A DNA stretch of 64,000 bases from GCA-2683825 sp965662355 (GCA_965662355.1 CBFIHP010000011.1:62001-126000); one strand, 5' to 3'. Shown: positions 50,538 through 60,011, counted from the stretch's first letter. Made by a program: numbers and translations. The notes: generated by a model from the sequence alone, not told the origin.

Positions 50538-52733
50538 TCAGGCGTCCGAACGTGCGATCTGCTTCAGGTACCGCTCGAGCGTCTTGGAGAGCCCCTGGCG
50601 ATCTTCGTGCTCTTGGACGGACTCCATGGCCTTTTTCTGGTAGCGAATCGCGTTCTTGTGATTGCCGTTTCTGAACTCGGCCAGAGCCAGGGTGTCGAGA
50701 TACTGCCAGGTCGAATAGTCGTCGTTCTCGTTGGAGAGACGCGCTACGCGAAGGGCCAATTTGTCGAAGGCGCTCTTGTACGTGTCGTCGGTCAAAAGCG
50801 CCCAGGCGAAGTTGTTGGCGGCGCGGGAGTCGGCCTTGAATTGCCTGGCCAGTTCGCTCTCCAGGGACTTGGCTTGCTTGTATTCACCGACCTGGACATG
50901 GTGGTCGAAACGGTTCTTTGCATCGTGTGTGTGCTCCACTTGCTGCTTGCGCGCGACGCTGGCCTTGCGAGGTGCTGCGGGAGCGTGTTCCTCCCTGTGG
51001 CCGCCTTGCGTTTTCTGGGCCAGCAGCATGGACAGCATGCCGTCGATGCGCGGGATCCCCGTCAACTTGAAAGACATCCCGAGCTCGTTCGAGCTGTGGC
51101 GGGAGATCATGGAGAGAACCGTGCGCTCCAGAATCGGCGCGATGGAACCCGCCATCTGGGCCTCCTGACCCTCCATGTAGGGCTTGGCGATCTGGAGGAG
51201 CCGACCACCGTGGGCCGCCATGGCCTGGTTCACGCCCTTGCCCATGCGGGCGAGGTGTCCGGCGAAGGCGGGGTCCTTGCGGACCGATTCTTGCCTGGCC
51301 AGCGCGGCGAGGGTCGTCTCGAGGGCAGGGGTGCTGGAGGAGACGAAGAAGGTCTCTTCGGTGGATGTCTGGAAGATCGGGAAGCCATCGGCGACGCGGT
51401 AGACGTTGGCCGTTCGCCCCGCAATGCTCTGGGTCCCCGGCTCCAGTTCGATGCTGCCCGAAGCCACCTGGGCGACGGAGAGCAGGAGCCCGAAGACAGC
51501 CTCGGTGCGCGCCGCATCGTTCGTGGTCAAGGCCAAGGTGATGCCGGGGATGGGCCCCGAAGCCGCGTCCGGCAGGGCGAAGAGCGAAACGCCGACGGTG
51601 TTCGCGAAGAACTCGCGTCCGATGTCCATGGCCGTGACGACCGGTTGGCCATTGGTATCGACCTCCAGCGGTGCGATCGCGGGTCCGGCGGGATTGAATG
51701 CTGCCGCCAGGAAAGCGGCCGCGCCGGAGGGCACGGTGTCCAGGGTGCGCGGGTCGAGTTCCGCGGAACGCAGGAAGTGGAAGGCCAGGCTGCGGTGCGC
51801 ATCGTCGAGACGCAAGGCCACGTCCATCGACATGCCGTCCGCTTCGACACCGGCGCGCATGACGACCGACTCGAAGCTCTGGAGATCGACGAGGGCCTGG
51901 GCCATGGCGAGTTCGTGGCCGCCGGCCTTCTGGGTCACCATCGCGTTCAGCATGGGACGCAGCGGGGCGGCGTTGACGCAAACGTAGAAAAGATCCTCCC
52001 CGCGCAGCGCGAGGTTTTCCTTCATGTGCGGATCGTTGGCCATGGAATCGTCGGCACTTCCGTCGATCCTTCGCAGGCAACCCTCGATCTCACTGCGCGC
52101 GGTACTGACGAGCACCAGACGTCGGGTGAAGGTCACATAGGCGTGCTCCTCGATGAGGTATGTCGGGTGACCGACGATCGAATCGACGACCTTGCCCTGT
52201 ACCGGAACGGCGCTTTCGATGAGGCCACGCAACAACCCGAGGTCGCCGGGGTGCAGCACCGCGATGCCACCCGGAGCACCGGATCCCATCGGCAGGCTCG
52301 TGAGCGCGATCGCCGCTCCGCGAATTCCGATGAGCCCCTCGATCAGCTCGGGGCTGAGGGCGATGCTCTTCTTGGCGAGCGCATCCTGGACGCTGCCGAG
52401 CAGGCCCAGCTGGTCGAGAAGAGAAGAGAGCTGGGCGCCGGGCCGGTTCAACTCGGCGTAGAGAATCGTGTTCTGGGGGAGAATTCGCGTGAAGTCCGCT
52501 GTGGCCAGCTCTTCCGTCAAGACCGCGGCGCGCTCGACGGCCTGGTCGCGCATCGATGCGTTCTTGGCCGAGGCGGCGATGTCCTCGTAGATCGCCAGGG
52601 CCTCGGCAAACTTGCCCTCCTCGTGCTCGAGGTAGTAGGCCCGGTGGAAAAGGTCTTCCTTGGAACCCTGGGCAACCTGGGGGGCGGCGAGAAGAATGAG
52701 AGATAGAGAAACGAAGGTGGAGCGGAACTTCAT
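50538..52733 (-). CDS. Exported TPR-flanked protein of unknown function (DUF3352-like)
   Basis: The protein has 731 residues from the ATG at 52733, with a signal peptide (STFVSLSLILLAAPQVAQG). A TPR-like helix pair (YYLEHEEGKFAEALAIYEDIAASA) opens the mature chain. A long central region (about 80-560) includes FTRILPQNTILYAELNRPGAQLSSLL and RRLVLVSTARSEIEGCLRRI; patterns like this occur in secreted proteins assigned to DUF3352-type families. A charged linker rich in His/Lys (about 585-625) leads to further TPR-like helices (SRAANNFAWALLTDDTYKSAFDKLALRVA). No catalytic motif is found. It is probably periplasmic. It is the last of a run of minus-strand genes starting with the ECF sigma factor, separated from its upstream neighbour by 142 bases. 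Confidence 0.78.
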   Translation of the reverse strand: MKFRSTFVSLSLILLAAPQVAQGSKEDLFHRAYYLEHEEGKFAEALAIYEDIAASAKNASMRDQAVERAAVLTEELATADFTRILPQNTILYAELNRPGAQLSSLLDQLGLLGSVQDALAKKSIALSPELIEGLIGIRGAAIALTSLPMGSGAPGGIAVLHPGDLGLLRGLIESAVPVQGKVVDSIVGHPTYLIEEHAYVTFTRRLVLVSTARSEIEGCLRRIDGSADDSMANDPHMKENLALRGEDLFYVCVNAAPLRPMLNAMVTQKAGGHELAMAQALVDLQSFESVVMRAGVEADGMSMDVALRLDDAHRSLAFHFLRSAELDPRTLDTVPSGAAAFLAAAFNPAGPAIAPLEVDTNGQPVVTAMDIGREFFANTVGVSLFALPDAASGPIPGITLALTTNDAARTEAVFGLLLSVAQVASGSIELEPGTQSIAGRTANVYRVADGFPIFQTSTEETFFVSSSTPALETTLAALARQESVRKDPAFAGHLARMGKGVNQAMAAHGGRLLQIAKPYMEGQEAQMAGSIAPILERTVLSMISRHSSNELGMSFKLTGIPRIDGMLSMLLAQKTQGGHREEHAPAAPRKASVARKQQVEHTHDAKNRFDHHVQVGEYKQAKSLESELARQFKADSRAANNFAWALLTDDTYKSAFDKLALRVARLSNENDDYSTWQYLDTLALAEFRNGNHKNAIRYQKKAMESVQEHEDRQGLSKTLERYLKQIARSDA

Positions 52734-52862
52734 CGGGCAGGGAGAGTCTCTTGAATCGGGGGTGGGGCCCTGGCGGCAACCGGACGGCAATCGGACGTGG
52801 CGACCGCCCGAGTGGTTGGGGATTACGGGGCCCGTCTTTCAGCATTTCTACGCTACACCCGG

Positions 52863-52877
52863 GAAAGCCCCGCTTTC
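52863..52877 (-). terminator. Stem-loop overlapping the stop of the GT-C gene
   Basis: On the minus strand GAAAGC-GGG-GCTTTC forms a perfect 6-bp stem with a 3-base loop that begins inside the stop codon. No T-run follows, so this is a weak terminator candidate or a stabilising 3' hairpin. Confidence 0.3.
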
Positions 52878-54438
52878 AGGGCCGTACCCGGATCAGCTTC
52901 AGGGGGTCCGGCGCTGGTCCATAGCGGTTCTCGATGTAGGTCTCGAGCCGCGTGTGTTCCGGTAGGAGCAGCGCTGGCAGGCCCAGGGGAACGAGCACCA
53001 CGGTGTCGATTCCGTACTTGTCGATGATCCCCTCGCAGGCGTTGGGCCGACCCTCGCGGCGTTGAGCCTGTTCGAAGCCGTAGACCGCGCGATTCAGGTG
53101 AACGGCGAGATCCCAGGCCCGATAGGCACCCAGGACCGCATCGGGGGCTCGGCGCTGGATCTCGTCCGAGACTGCCGCGAAGGTCTCGTGTCTCTCCTGG
53201 ATGTTCTTCCAGCCCTTGCGTGGCTGGAAGTCCATGCAGGCCAAAGCAAGCAGCAGGAGGGCGATCAGGCCATCGGCCCAACCCGGACGCAGAAGAATGC
53301 GCGCCACAGCCTGGAGCACTTCCGCTCCCGCCACCAACCCCAGAACGAAGCATGGCAACATCAAGCGCGGCGCGAATCCGAAATAGAAGGACACGACGAC
53401 GAGACTGGCGAAGACGAACAGCTCGGGGGCTTCACGGCGACGAACGAGAACCATCGCGGAACAGGCGATGAAGAAGAGCGCCCAGGTGTCACTTTGCCAG
53501 GTCCGCTCGCTGGTCTTGATCAGGCGATTGCCAAGGCTGGAGCCGATCTGTACCGAACGCCTGGAAAAGCGACCGGCGATCTCGCCCAGGCCGAGCTTGC
53601 GCGAGCCCGGGTCGCCCATGTCCTCGTGCCACATCCCCGTGCCGTAGTCGTACAAGCGGGTTTGGTCCGCGGGCGGCTCCGGCGCCGCCAGGTTGTTGCG
53701 TACGTTCCAGGGCGCGATCAGGCTGAACGCCCCGACGACCAGCAGCGCATTGGCCGCCAACCACCTGTTCCACGGTTCGGGATCGCCCGCAGCGCGCATG
53801 AGGATCCAACGACGAATCAAACGAGCGACCAGGATGGCCGGGAGAATCAGGAGCGCCGAGGATCGAATGTGCGCCACGACACCGATGGCCGCACCGAATG
53901 CGAGCTGACGCTTCCAGCCCCCACCACTGAAAGCCGTACGGGTTTTGAGGCGCCTCTCGTACAGGAGGCACAAGAAGGCGAGGGCCAGACCGGGGACGTC
54001 GGACATCACCTGATTGCAGAGCCTCTGGAAACCCGGGTTCGTCCAGACGCACAAGCAAACGCAAACGGACAACCAGGTTCCGATGCGCTGTGTGCTGAAG
54101 AAGAACAAGGCGACGACGAGCAGCACACCGAAGAGGCTCACGAACGCGTTGAGGACGAGAAAGTCGGGCCCACCAGCGGCCGCGAACGGCGCCAGCAACA
54201 GCGAGAATCCCGGGGGACGGATGCGAAAGGCCTCCCCCAGATAGGTGTAACCCTCGCCGGCCGCCAAGGCCCGCGCGGTGGCGATGTACATCGAACCGTC
54301 ATTGGTGGGGTCGTACCACGGATGGACCCAGAAGAAGAGGCTCGCGATGCAGACGAGGGCCAAGCCCAGAGCGACCCAGCGGTCGCGTAACGTCTCCGAG
54401 TACGGGGGCGGGCCGGGGCTCTGCACGAAGCTCACCAT
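52876..54438 (-). CDS. GT-C-type membrane glycosyltransferase (ArnT/PMT/GT39-like)
   Basis: The 520-residue protein has about ten hydrophobic segments. The first luminal loop holds WYDPTNDGSMYIATARALAAGEGYTY with an acidic pair in the place where GT-C enzymes have their catalytic Asp. RIRPPGFSLLLAPFAA follows the usual GT39 pattern. The C-terminal 110 residues form a soluble domain (RAPDAVLGAYRAWDLAVHL). GT-C enzymes transfer sugar from polyprenyl-phosphate donors to lipids or proteins on the outer face of the membrane. The GT2 enzyme at 56936-57910 could supply such a donor. It starts 70 bases after the ECF sigma gene, so co-transcription is likely. The acceptor is unknown. Confidence 0.82.
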   Translation of the reverse strand: MVSFVQSPGPPPYSETLRDRWVALGLALVCIASLFFWVHPWYDPTNDGSMYIATARALAAGEGYTYLGEAFRIRPPGFSLLLAPFAAAGGPDFLVLNAFVSLFGVLLVVALFFFSTQRIGTWLSVCVCLCVWTNPGFQRLCNQVMSDVPGLALAFLCLLYERRLKTRTAFSGGGWKRQLAFGAAIGVVAHIRSSALLILPAILVARLIRRWILMRAAGDPEPWNRWLAANALLVVGAFSLIAPWNVRNNLAAPEPPADQTRLYDYGTGMWHEDMGDPGSRKLGLGEIAGRFSRRSVQIGSSLGNRLIKTSERTWQSDTWALFFIACSAMVLVRRREAPELFVFASLVVVSFYFGFAPRLMLPCFVLGLVAGAEVLQAVARILLRPGWADGLIALLLLALACMDFQPRKGWKNIQERHETFAAVSDEIQRRAPDAVLGAYRAWDLAVHLNRAVYGFEQAQRREGRPNACEGIIDKYGIDTVVLVPLGLPALLLPEHTRLETYIENRYGPAPDPLKLIRVRP

Positions 54439-54508
54439 AAGGAGCGCATCGGGTGAGTGCGAGCACGGGGCGAGCCTGTGCCCGCACGCATCTCAGGAAC
54501 GCAATCCT

Positions 54509-56848
54509 TCAGGGTCGTAGCCGGAGCGAAGCCCCCGGGCATAGCGAAAGCGGGCGGTGAACCTCGCTCCCTGCCAGCTCGAGCACGAGCGTGTGTGCCG
54601 TGCCATCGATGGCCACCAAGGCGGACCGCCCCTCGCTCACCGGGAAACTCGTCCCGCGGGTCACCGGACCAACCAGCTCGAGGGGCTGCCCCTCTGCATC
54701 CAGGACGCGGAACGACTTGCCCGCGAAATCATCGAGGGCGAGATAGGCCTCGTCCTCCATGACCCGCATGCCCGTATCCCCGCTGGAAAAAAGCATGCTC
54801 TGCTTCCCGGGCGAATCCGCGACCACCATCGTCTCCGAGGGCAACTCGGGCAGGTGATAACGCCCGTCCTCGTCGGTCTCGATCCCCCACTGCGTTTGGG
54901 GCGAAGAGCCGTTCCCGTCAGCGACGACGAGCAGCACATCGAGGGTCGCGCCCGCGACCGGAGCGCCGCTGGCATCGACGATCTGCCCCGCCACGTGCCG
55001 CGCTCCGAAGACCGCGGGCGCCCAGCGAATCTCGATGGGCTCGGAGCCCGTCAAGAAGGGTCCGCTGCGCAGGTACTCGTTGTCCGTGGGATGGTGCGCC
55101 ACCAACATGAAGGCGGCACCCAACTTGCCCCGAAACGAGAAGCCACCTTCGTCGTCGGTCTCCATGCGCATGGACTCGCCGCCGGCCTGGGCGAAGGCCC
55201 CGACTTCGCGCGCCTCCATGCCCCACTCGACCAATGCTTCGCCGGCATCATCGAGCAGTCGACCGCGAAGCTGCGCCAGGTCGGCGACTTGCCATTTACC
55301 TGCGACACCGGAGTTGCCGAAGCGTGAACCCGCCGTTGTCTTGGCAGGCTCGTCCGAGTTCGCAACGAGGGTAGGGGTCAGCGTGAGCGCCATCCCGAGC
55401 CCTACCTCGAGGGTCGAGACAACGTAGCTTTCGTAACCGGAGTGACCGAAGCCAAGAGCGATGCCGCTAGCGCTGGGAACGAGCAGGTCGAACGTGCCGC
55501 TGGCGTCGGACGGCGAGAGCCTCTGGGTCCCGTCGACTCGAAGCGGTACATCGAGATTCGCGAAGGCGCGATCCTCGAAACGCAATTCTATCTCGACGCC
55601 CTCGAGCCCCAGGCTCCCCTCGTCGAAAACCACACCACTCGCCCGGACCGCACTTGCAGCTACCAAGCATCTTGTTCCGGTTGTCGCCGTGCCCAGCAGG
55701 ACGTAGCGATCGGTCCCGAGGGTCAATTCAGGCAGCGGCTCTCGCGCCAGGAAGCGGAACGCGCCGAGGGCATCGGTTTCGGCCAGAACGGTCTCGGGCG
55801 CATCCGGATCGATCAAGGGCAAGGCCGCGAGCGCGTGCCCCTGGAGGTCGATCACGCGACCCTCCACGTAGACTCCTCCGGGAGCCGTGTCGTTGTCGCG
55901 CAACGGATCGACAATAGGAGGCGATCCATCAGCCCTCTTCAGCGTGCTCTCTCGGGGCGTCGGTGCCTGGGAGCCGATGGGGGTTCTCCGCACCACGGCC
56001 TCGGCGCCGACGCTGGCCTGGGGTTGCACCATGGCGATGCGCTCGCCGCGCGTGTGGTCATTGGAAAGCGCGAGCGAAAGCCCCATCGAAGCGGCCAGCA
56101 GCGCGCCGGCCGCGGCGACCTTGGTGGCGCTGCCTGAGCCAAAACCGTTGAGGAAACCGCCGAAGAAGCCGTCCAAAGAGAAGGGCAGCAAGCCCGAAAA
56201 CCAGGCTGCCTTCTCACCGTTGTGCATACCCTCGAGCGTGTTCCGGAGTTGCCTGCGCGCACGCCACAGGCGTTTGCGCACGGCGTTGTCCGTGGTGCCC
56301 ACGCGCTCGGCGATCTCGCCGATGCTGAGCCCCTCGAAGTAGCGCAGCTCCACGACCGTGCGGTACGGCTCTTCGAGCGAGCGCACCGAGCTCTTGAGCT
56401 CGCAGAGAATCGCCGTGCGGGCCACGTTGTCGGCCGTCGAGCTGGTGCGCTCCTCGTGGGCCACGACCTCCTCGCGCCAGCGCCGACGCATGTTGCGACG
56501 GGTCGCCAGGTGCGAGAGATTGTGGGTCACGCGACCCAACCAGGCCTTGAGATGCCGGGCGTCATCGACGTCCCTGGGCGGCGTCGCCAGGGCTGCGAGC
56601 AGAGCCTCTTGGGCGATGTCCTCCGCTCCCGAGGGATCCCGCACAATGCTCCGGGCCAGGGCCCGCACCCAATCCGATTGTTCCGCGACTCGTGTTTCGA
56701 GCCCTTTGGACGCCCAGCGGGTGTTTTTCTGCGGGGACTTGCGGGGGACCCGCGCTCGCAGGGGACCTCGCTCGGGGTAGATAACCCCGCTGGAAACGGA
56801 CGTCAGAGCGGGTGAGAAGGCGTCGGCGGTCTTCGGAGGAACGCTCAT
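54509..56848 (-). CDS. ECF sigma factor fused to a transmembrane helix and large extracytoplasmic domain
   Basis: The 779-residue protein is about four times the usual ECF length. Residues about 58-125 are sigma region 2 (DPSGAEDIAQEALLAAL), and about 150-205 are region 4 with a helix-turn-helix (YRTVVELRYFEGLSIGEIAE then GTTDNAVRKRLWRARRQL). A hydrophobic segment at about 241-262 (KVAAAGALLAASMGLSLALS) then predicts membrane anchoring. Beyond it lie about 500 residues of carboxypeptidase-regulatory/Cna-B-like Ig-type segments (GRVIDLQGHALAALPLID, GQIVDASGAPVAGATLDVLL and DEDGRYHLPELPS). Long C-terminal extensions on ECF sigmas are known in Planctomycetes. The anchored form may sense the envelope, with the sigma part released or blocked. 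No separate anti-sigma gene is nearby. No ribosome site is evident before the ATG. Confidence 0.88.
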   Translation of the reverse strand: MSVPPKTADAFSPALTSVSSGVIYPERGPLRARVPRKSPQKNTRWASKGLETRVAEQSDWVRALARSIVRDPSGAEDIAQEALLAALATPPRDVDDARHLKAWLGRVTHNLSHLATRRNMRRRWREEVVAHEERTSSTADNVARTAILCELKSSVRSLEEPYRTVVELRYFEGLSIGEIAERVGTTDNAVRKRLWRARRQLRNTLEGMHNGEKAAWFSGLLPFSLDGFFGGFLNGFGSGSATKVAAAGALLAASMGLSLALSNDHTRGERIAMVQPQASVGAEAVVRRTPIGSQAPTPRESTLKRADGSPPIVDPLRDNDTAPGGVYVEGRVIDLQGHALAALPLIDPDAPETVLAETDALGAFRFLAREPLPELTLGTDRYVLLGTATTGTRCLVAASAVRASGVVFDEGSLGLEGVEIELRFEDRAFANLDVPLRVDGTQRLSPSDASGTFDLLVPSASGIALGFGHSGYESYVVSTLEVGLGMALTLTPTLVANSDEPAKTTAGSRFGNSGVAGKWQVADLAQLRGRLLDDAGEALVEWGMEAREVGAFAQAGGESMRMETDDEGGFSFRGKLGAAFMLVAHHPTDNEYLRSGPFLTGSEPIEIRWAPAVFGARHVAGQIVDASGAPVAGATLDVLLVVADGNGSSPQTQWGIETDEDGRYHLPELPSETMVVADSPGKQSMLFSSGDTGMRVMEDEAYLALDDFAGKSFRVLDAEGQPLELVGPVTRGTSFPVSEGRSALVAIDGTAHTLVLELAGSEVHRPLSLCPGASLRLRP

Positions 56849-56871
56849 GGGTGTACGACGCGAGCAAAGGA

Positions 56872-56917
56872 GGGAAGGTTCCCGCCCTCTTTCGAGGCTG
56901 GCGGTCTTTTCAGACCG
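56872..56917 (-). promoter_or_regulatory. Three tandem hairpins, two with GAAA tetraloops, upstream of the ECF sigma gene
   Basis: Minus-strand order: CGGTCT-GAAA-AGACCG (56917-56902), CCTC-GAAA-GAGG (56897-56886) and GGGAACCTTCCC (56883-56872). They fill the 87-base gap between the GT2 stop and the sigma-factor ATG. No T-run follows any of them. GAAA is a stable GNRA loop, which suggests an RNA-level function. No known family could be matched by eye. Confidence 0.55.
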
Positions 56918-56935
56918 ATTCGATGACGAAACCCG

Positions 56936-57910
56936 TCAGGTAGCGTCGCTGGAGCCCTGCGTTCGCTCCCGATTCTTCGGCGAGCCCAGCTCGTCCGCAA
57001 TCACATAGCGCGGACGGCCCTTGACCTCGTCGTAGATGCGCGAGATGTAGAGCCCGATGACACCGAGTCCCATCAGGATCGAGGAACCGACCAGGAGAAC
57101 GAGGACGATCACGGTCGTGAAGCCCTGCTCCGCCTGACCGGAGAGCCAATTATAGAACGTCTGCACACCCAGAATGAGCGCGAAAGCAAAGAAGACCGCG
57201 CCCATGACGGTTAATACGTGGATCGGGGCCGACGAGAAAGCGGTGATTCCCGTTACCGCCAGCCGCGCCAGTCCCAACGGACTCCAGCTGGTCGTGCCGC
57301 CAACACGCGGATCCACCTTGAAGGGGATCTCCTTGCGTCGAAAGCCCAGCCACTCGGACATACCGCGGAAGAAGACGTTGCGCTCGGGCATACTCGCCCA
57401 GGCGTCGATCACGCGTCGGTCGAGCAGTTGGAAGTCACTCGCGCCGTGCAGGTCGAAGCCGGAGAGGCGACGCATCAGCCCATAGAAGAGCCGCGAACCG
57501 ACCGCCGTCATCAAGGTCTCGTCACCGCGCTGCTCCTTGCGCGCTTCTACGACCTCGTACCCCTCGTCGCGCCAGGCAGCCACCATCGCGGGGATCAGGC
57601 TGGGCGGATGTTGCAGGTCCGCATCCATCACGAGCAAGGCCCGCCCCCGTGCTCGTTCGACACCGGCGCAAAGTGCGAACTCCTTGCCGAAGCGTCGACT
57701 CAAGCGCACGGCCCGCAGCTCTTTGCGCGTTTCGCTCTCGCCTTCGAGGATCCTCCACGTCTCATCGCTCGAGCCATCGTCGATCACGATCAACTCGTAG
57801 GTGACCCCGGCATCCTCGATCGACTTCGCGATGGTCGCCAGCGAAGCAGCCAGGTGATCGCCCTCGTTCAGACAGGGCAGGACGCAGGAGAGTTCGGGTG
57901 CAACCGTCAT
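56936..57910 (-). CDS. GT2 polyprenyl-phosphate glycosyltransferase (GtrB/DPM1-like)
   Basis: The 324-residue protein has the GT-A motifs ELSCVLPCLNEGDHL, ELIVIDDGSSDETW and VMDADLQHPP with Asp96/Asp98 as metal ligands. Two C-terminal transmembrane segments (VLTVMGAVFFAFALILGVQTFY and TVIVLVLLVGSSILMGLGVIGLYI) then follow, the GtrB/ArnC layout. Such enzymes move a sugar from a nucleotide donor to undecaprenyl phosphate on the inner face of the membrane. The start overlaps the stop of the upstream membrane protein gene by ATGA (57907-57910), so the two are translated together. Confidence 0.9.
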   Translation of the reverse strand: MTVAPELSCVLPCLNEGDHLAASLATIAKSIEDAGVTYELIVIDDGSSDETWRILEGESETRKELRAVRLSRRFGKEFALCAGVERARGRALLVMDADLQHPPSLIPAMVAAWRDEGYEVVEARKEQRGDETLMTAVGSRLFYGLMRRLSGFDLHGASDFQLLDRRVIDAWASMPERNVFFRGMSEWLGFRRKEIPFKVDPRVGGTTSWSPLGLARLAVTGITAFSSAPIHVLTVMGAVFFAFALILGVQTFYNWLSGQAEQGFTTVIVLVLLVGSSILMGLGVIGLYISRIYDEVKGRPRYVIADELGSPKNRERTQGSSDAT

Positions 57911-59808
57911 TGGACCTCGAAGACCATGACGTCCTCGTCCTCAAAAACAGGCAGCCCGAAGGCGCCTGCAAAGTACGCGCGGAAGCCATCGAGAACCCTC
58001 TCCTCGAGCGGCTGGTCGATGTAGCGTCCCATCTGCCGCACGCCCATCAACTGGCGCCGCACCATGAAAAAGGGAGCCCAGATAACCTTCTCGTGGATCT
58101 CCGGGTTCGGCTCGCGCGAGCGAGGGATGGTTTTTCGATGCACGATGCGATCGAGGCCGATGGCACTGGCCATGCGCGGAAAGGGCATGTTGCGCCCACC
58201 GCTGAGCGACTTGCCGTCCATCAACGGCTGCAGGAAGTGGTAGTACTTGTTGACGACTTCGAGGTGGCGCTTCTCCTGGATGGTCGTCACGGCCATCGAC
58301 GTAGTGTAGCCCAAGGGAATGGGTTTTCCGTGGGTTACCTGATCGAAGAGAAAGCGTGCATTGACCACATCGATCTCCATCGGCGGCAACTCCAGCACCG
58401 CCTCGACGTCCTCTTCGGCCAGCGTCTCGAACCACGCCGGCACCTGGTAATCGTAGCGCGCGAACGGAACCGCGTTCGTTTCGAACAGGAGCAATGCGCC
58501 GATGATGACGGCGGCGCCCCATTGTTTCTTGCGTTCGGCGAAGCGCTGCAAAAACGCCGCGCAGGCCGCGGCGGTCATGATCCCGGCGGCGAACTGAATG
58601 ACGAAAAAGAAACGATCCGCCTTGCGCAACATCGATAGCACAGGCACGAACTTGAAGACCGCGAAGGGCAGTGGCACGCCGGTCTCGTCGCGGGCGATAT
58701 TGAGGTCGCTGCCCAGGCTCAACACCACGAAAATGCCGCCGGTCCAGAGCCAGAAAGCCTGGTTCCAAAGTCCCTTGCGACCGAGGATCCAGAGCAACAG
58801 GGTCCCGTACCCGAGCATCGTCGGCCAGGACACGACGGTTTGCTCGGGTCCGCCCAACCAGAAGTAACCGAGCAGATCGTTCTCGCGTCGGCCCTGGGCC
58901 TGGTCACTGAGGGAGATGGCCGCTTCGAGGCCGGACTCGGGTCCCAGCATGGCCCACAGCAACGGCAAGGCTCCCAGCGCCACACCGAGACCTCCGATGA
59001 TTCCGGCCACGGCCGTGCGCGTCGCACCCTTTTGAAACGAAACCGTGCGGTCCCAGAAGCGGCCCAGGAAGAAGAGCAGCCCCGCCATCATGAAGGCGTA
59101 CATCACGAAGTAGGACGTGCTCGCCGCGATGGCCAGCATCGACAGCCCCACACCCAGGAGGTCGCCCTGCTTGCCGTGGCTGTAGTAGCGCAGGAAGAAG
59201 AGCATGGCCAGGGGCACGAACTCCCAGGTGAAGACGTTCACCTGGCACAGATAGTAGAAATGGAAAGGAGCGAAGGTGTACGTCAGCCCCCCGATAACCG
59301 CAGCCGGGACCACCGTACGGCTCGCCTTCGGTGAGGCTGCGCCCAGGACGTAGCGCGCAAGGAGCGAGAAGGTCCAGCCCGACCACACCAGGTGCCACAA
59401 CATGGCCACGTTGAACGTGGCGTGGGGCGAGAGGAAGATCCCGAAGAAGGCGCCGAGTCCCGCGTTGTAGGGCGAGAGCGTGTGACGCTTGAGGGAGATG
59501 CCCTCGGGGTAGTAGAGGTAGTCGGTCCACCAAGGTGAGATGCCCTCGGCGATCGACTTGCGCAACCACCACGCGTTCCAGATGTTGTTAAAGTAGTCGC
59601 CGCGCAAGCCCGTGGCCTGGTCGAGCGAGATCGCCACCGGCCAGGTCAGGACCAGGGTCGCGAGCACGAAGATAGCGAGGAGCAACAGCTCGCCCTTGGC
59701 GCCGACGAAACGGGTACCGGGAAGACCCCAGACGATGCGGCGCTCGCCCCTGCCTGCCAGGCCGGCGGTCTCGAGCGTGGTGATTTCCGGCTGGGGCGAT
59801 TGGCTCAT
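57907..59808 (-). CDS. Polytopic membrane protein, probable GT-C/YfhO-like glycosyltransferase
   Basis: The 633-residue protein has a hydrophilic N-terminus of about 35 residues and then about 11-12 hydrophobic segments. The first loop after the leading helix carries DQATGLRGDYFNNIWNAWW, with an Asp in the place of the GT-C catalytic acid. The C-terminal 200 residues are soluble (for example DVEAVLELPPMEIDVVNARF), like YfhO-type and related membrane glycosyltransferases. The downstream GT2 gene overlaps by four bases; the pair probably makes and uses a polyprenyl-phosphate sugar. The acceptor, possibly a surface glycan or lipid, is unknown. Confidence 0.82.
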   Translation of the reverse strand: MSQSPQPEITTLETAGLAGRGERRIVWGLPGTRFVGAKGELLLLAIFVLATLVLTWPVAISLDQATGLRGDYFNNIWNAWWLRKSIAEGISPWWTDYLYYPEGISLKRHTLSPYNAGLGAFFGIFLSPHATFNVAMLWHLVWSGWTFSLLARYVLGAASPKASRTVVPAAVIGGLTYTFAPFHFYYLCQVNVFTWEFVPLAMLFFLRYYSHGKQGDLLGVGLSMLAIAASTSYFVMYAFMMAGLLFFLGRFWDRTVSFQKGATRTAVAGIIGGLGVALGALPLLWAMLGPESGLEAAISLSDQAQGRRENDLLGYFWLGGPEQTVVSWPTMLGYGTLLLWILGRKGLWNQAFWLWTGGIFVVLSLGSDLNIARDETGVPLPFAVFKFVPVLSMLRKADRFFFVIQFAAGIMTAAACAAFLQRFAERKKQWGAAVIIGALLLFETNAVPFARYDYQVPAWFETLAEEDVEAVLELPPMEIDVVNARFLFDQVTHGKPIPLGYTTSMAVTTIQEKRHLEVVNKYYHFLQPLMDGKSLSGGRNMPFPRMASAIGLDRIVHRKTIPRSREPNPEIHEKVIWAPFFMVRRQLMGVRQMGRYIDQPLEERVLDGFRAYFAGAFGLPVFEDEDVMVFEVQ

Positions 59809-59879
59809 CGAATCGGTGCCCCCGGGTCCACAGGGGAGAGGTCGGGTCGGTCGCTGGAAGTCTAGCCGCCCTCCCGCTC

Positions 59880-59937
59880 CGAACCTATGCCCCTCCTACG
59901 AACCGAAGCCGCATTGGTTGGGCTGGTTTTCGGTTCG
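59880..59937. promoter_or_regulatory. Inverted and direct CGAACC half-sites between divergent genes
   Basis: CGAACCGAA (59899-59907) and TTCGGTTCG (59929-59937) form a perfect 9-bp inverted repeat with a 21-base spacer. A further direct CGAACC copy lies at 59880-59885, 19 bases upstream of the first. They sit 72 bases from one start codon and 75 from the other. Candidate operator for a dimeric regulator, or a long RNA hairpin. Confidence 0.5.
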
Positions 59938-60011
59938 CGCTTCCATCCTTGCCGCCATCCACTTGCTACCAACTTGCCAGTGGGAGGCGCGTATTCCAAG
60001 ATCCTCGCCCC

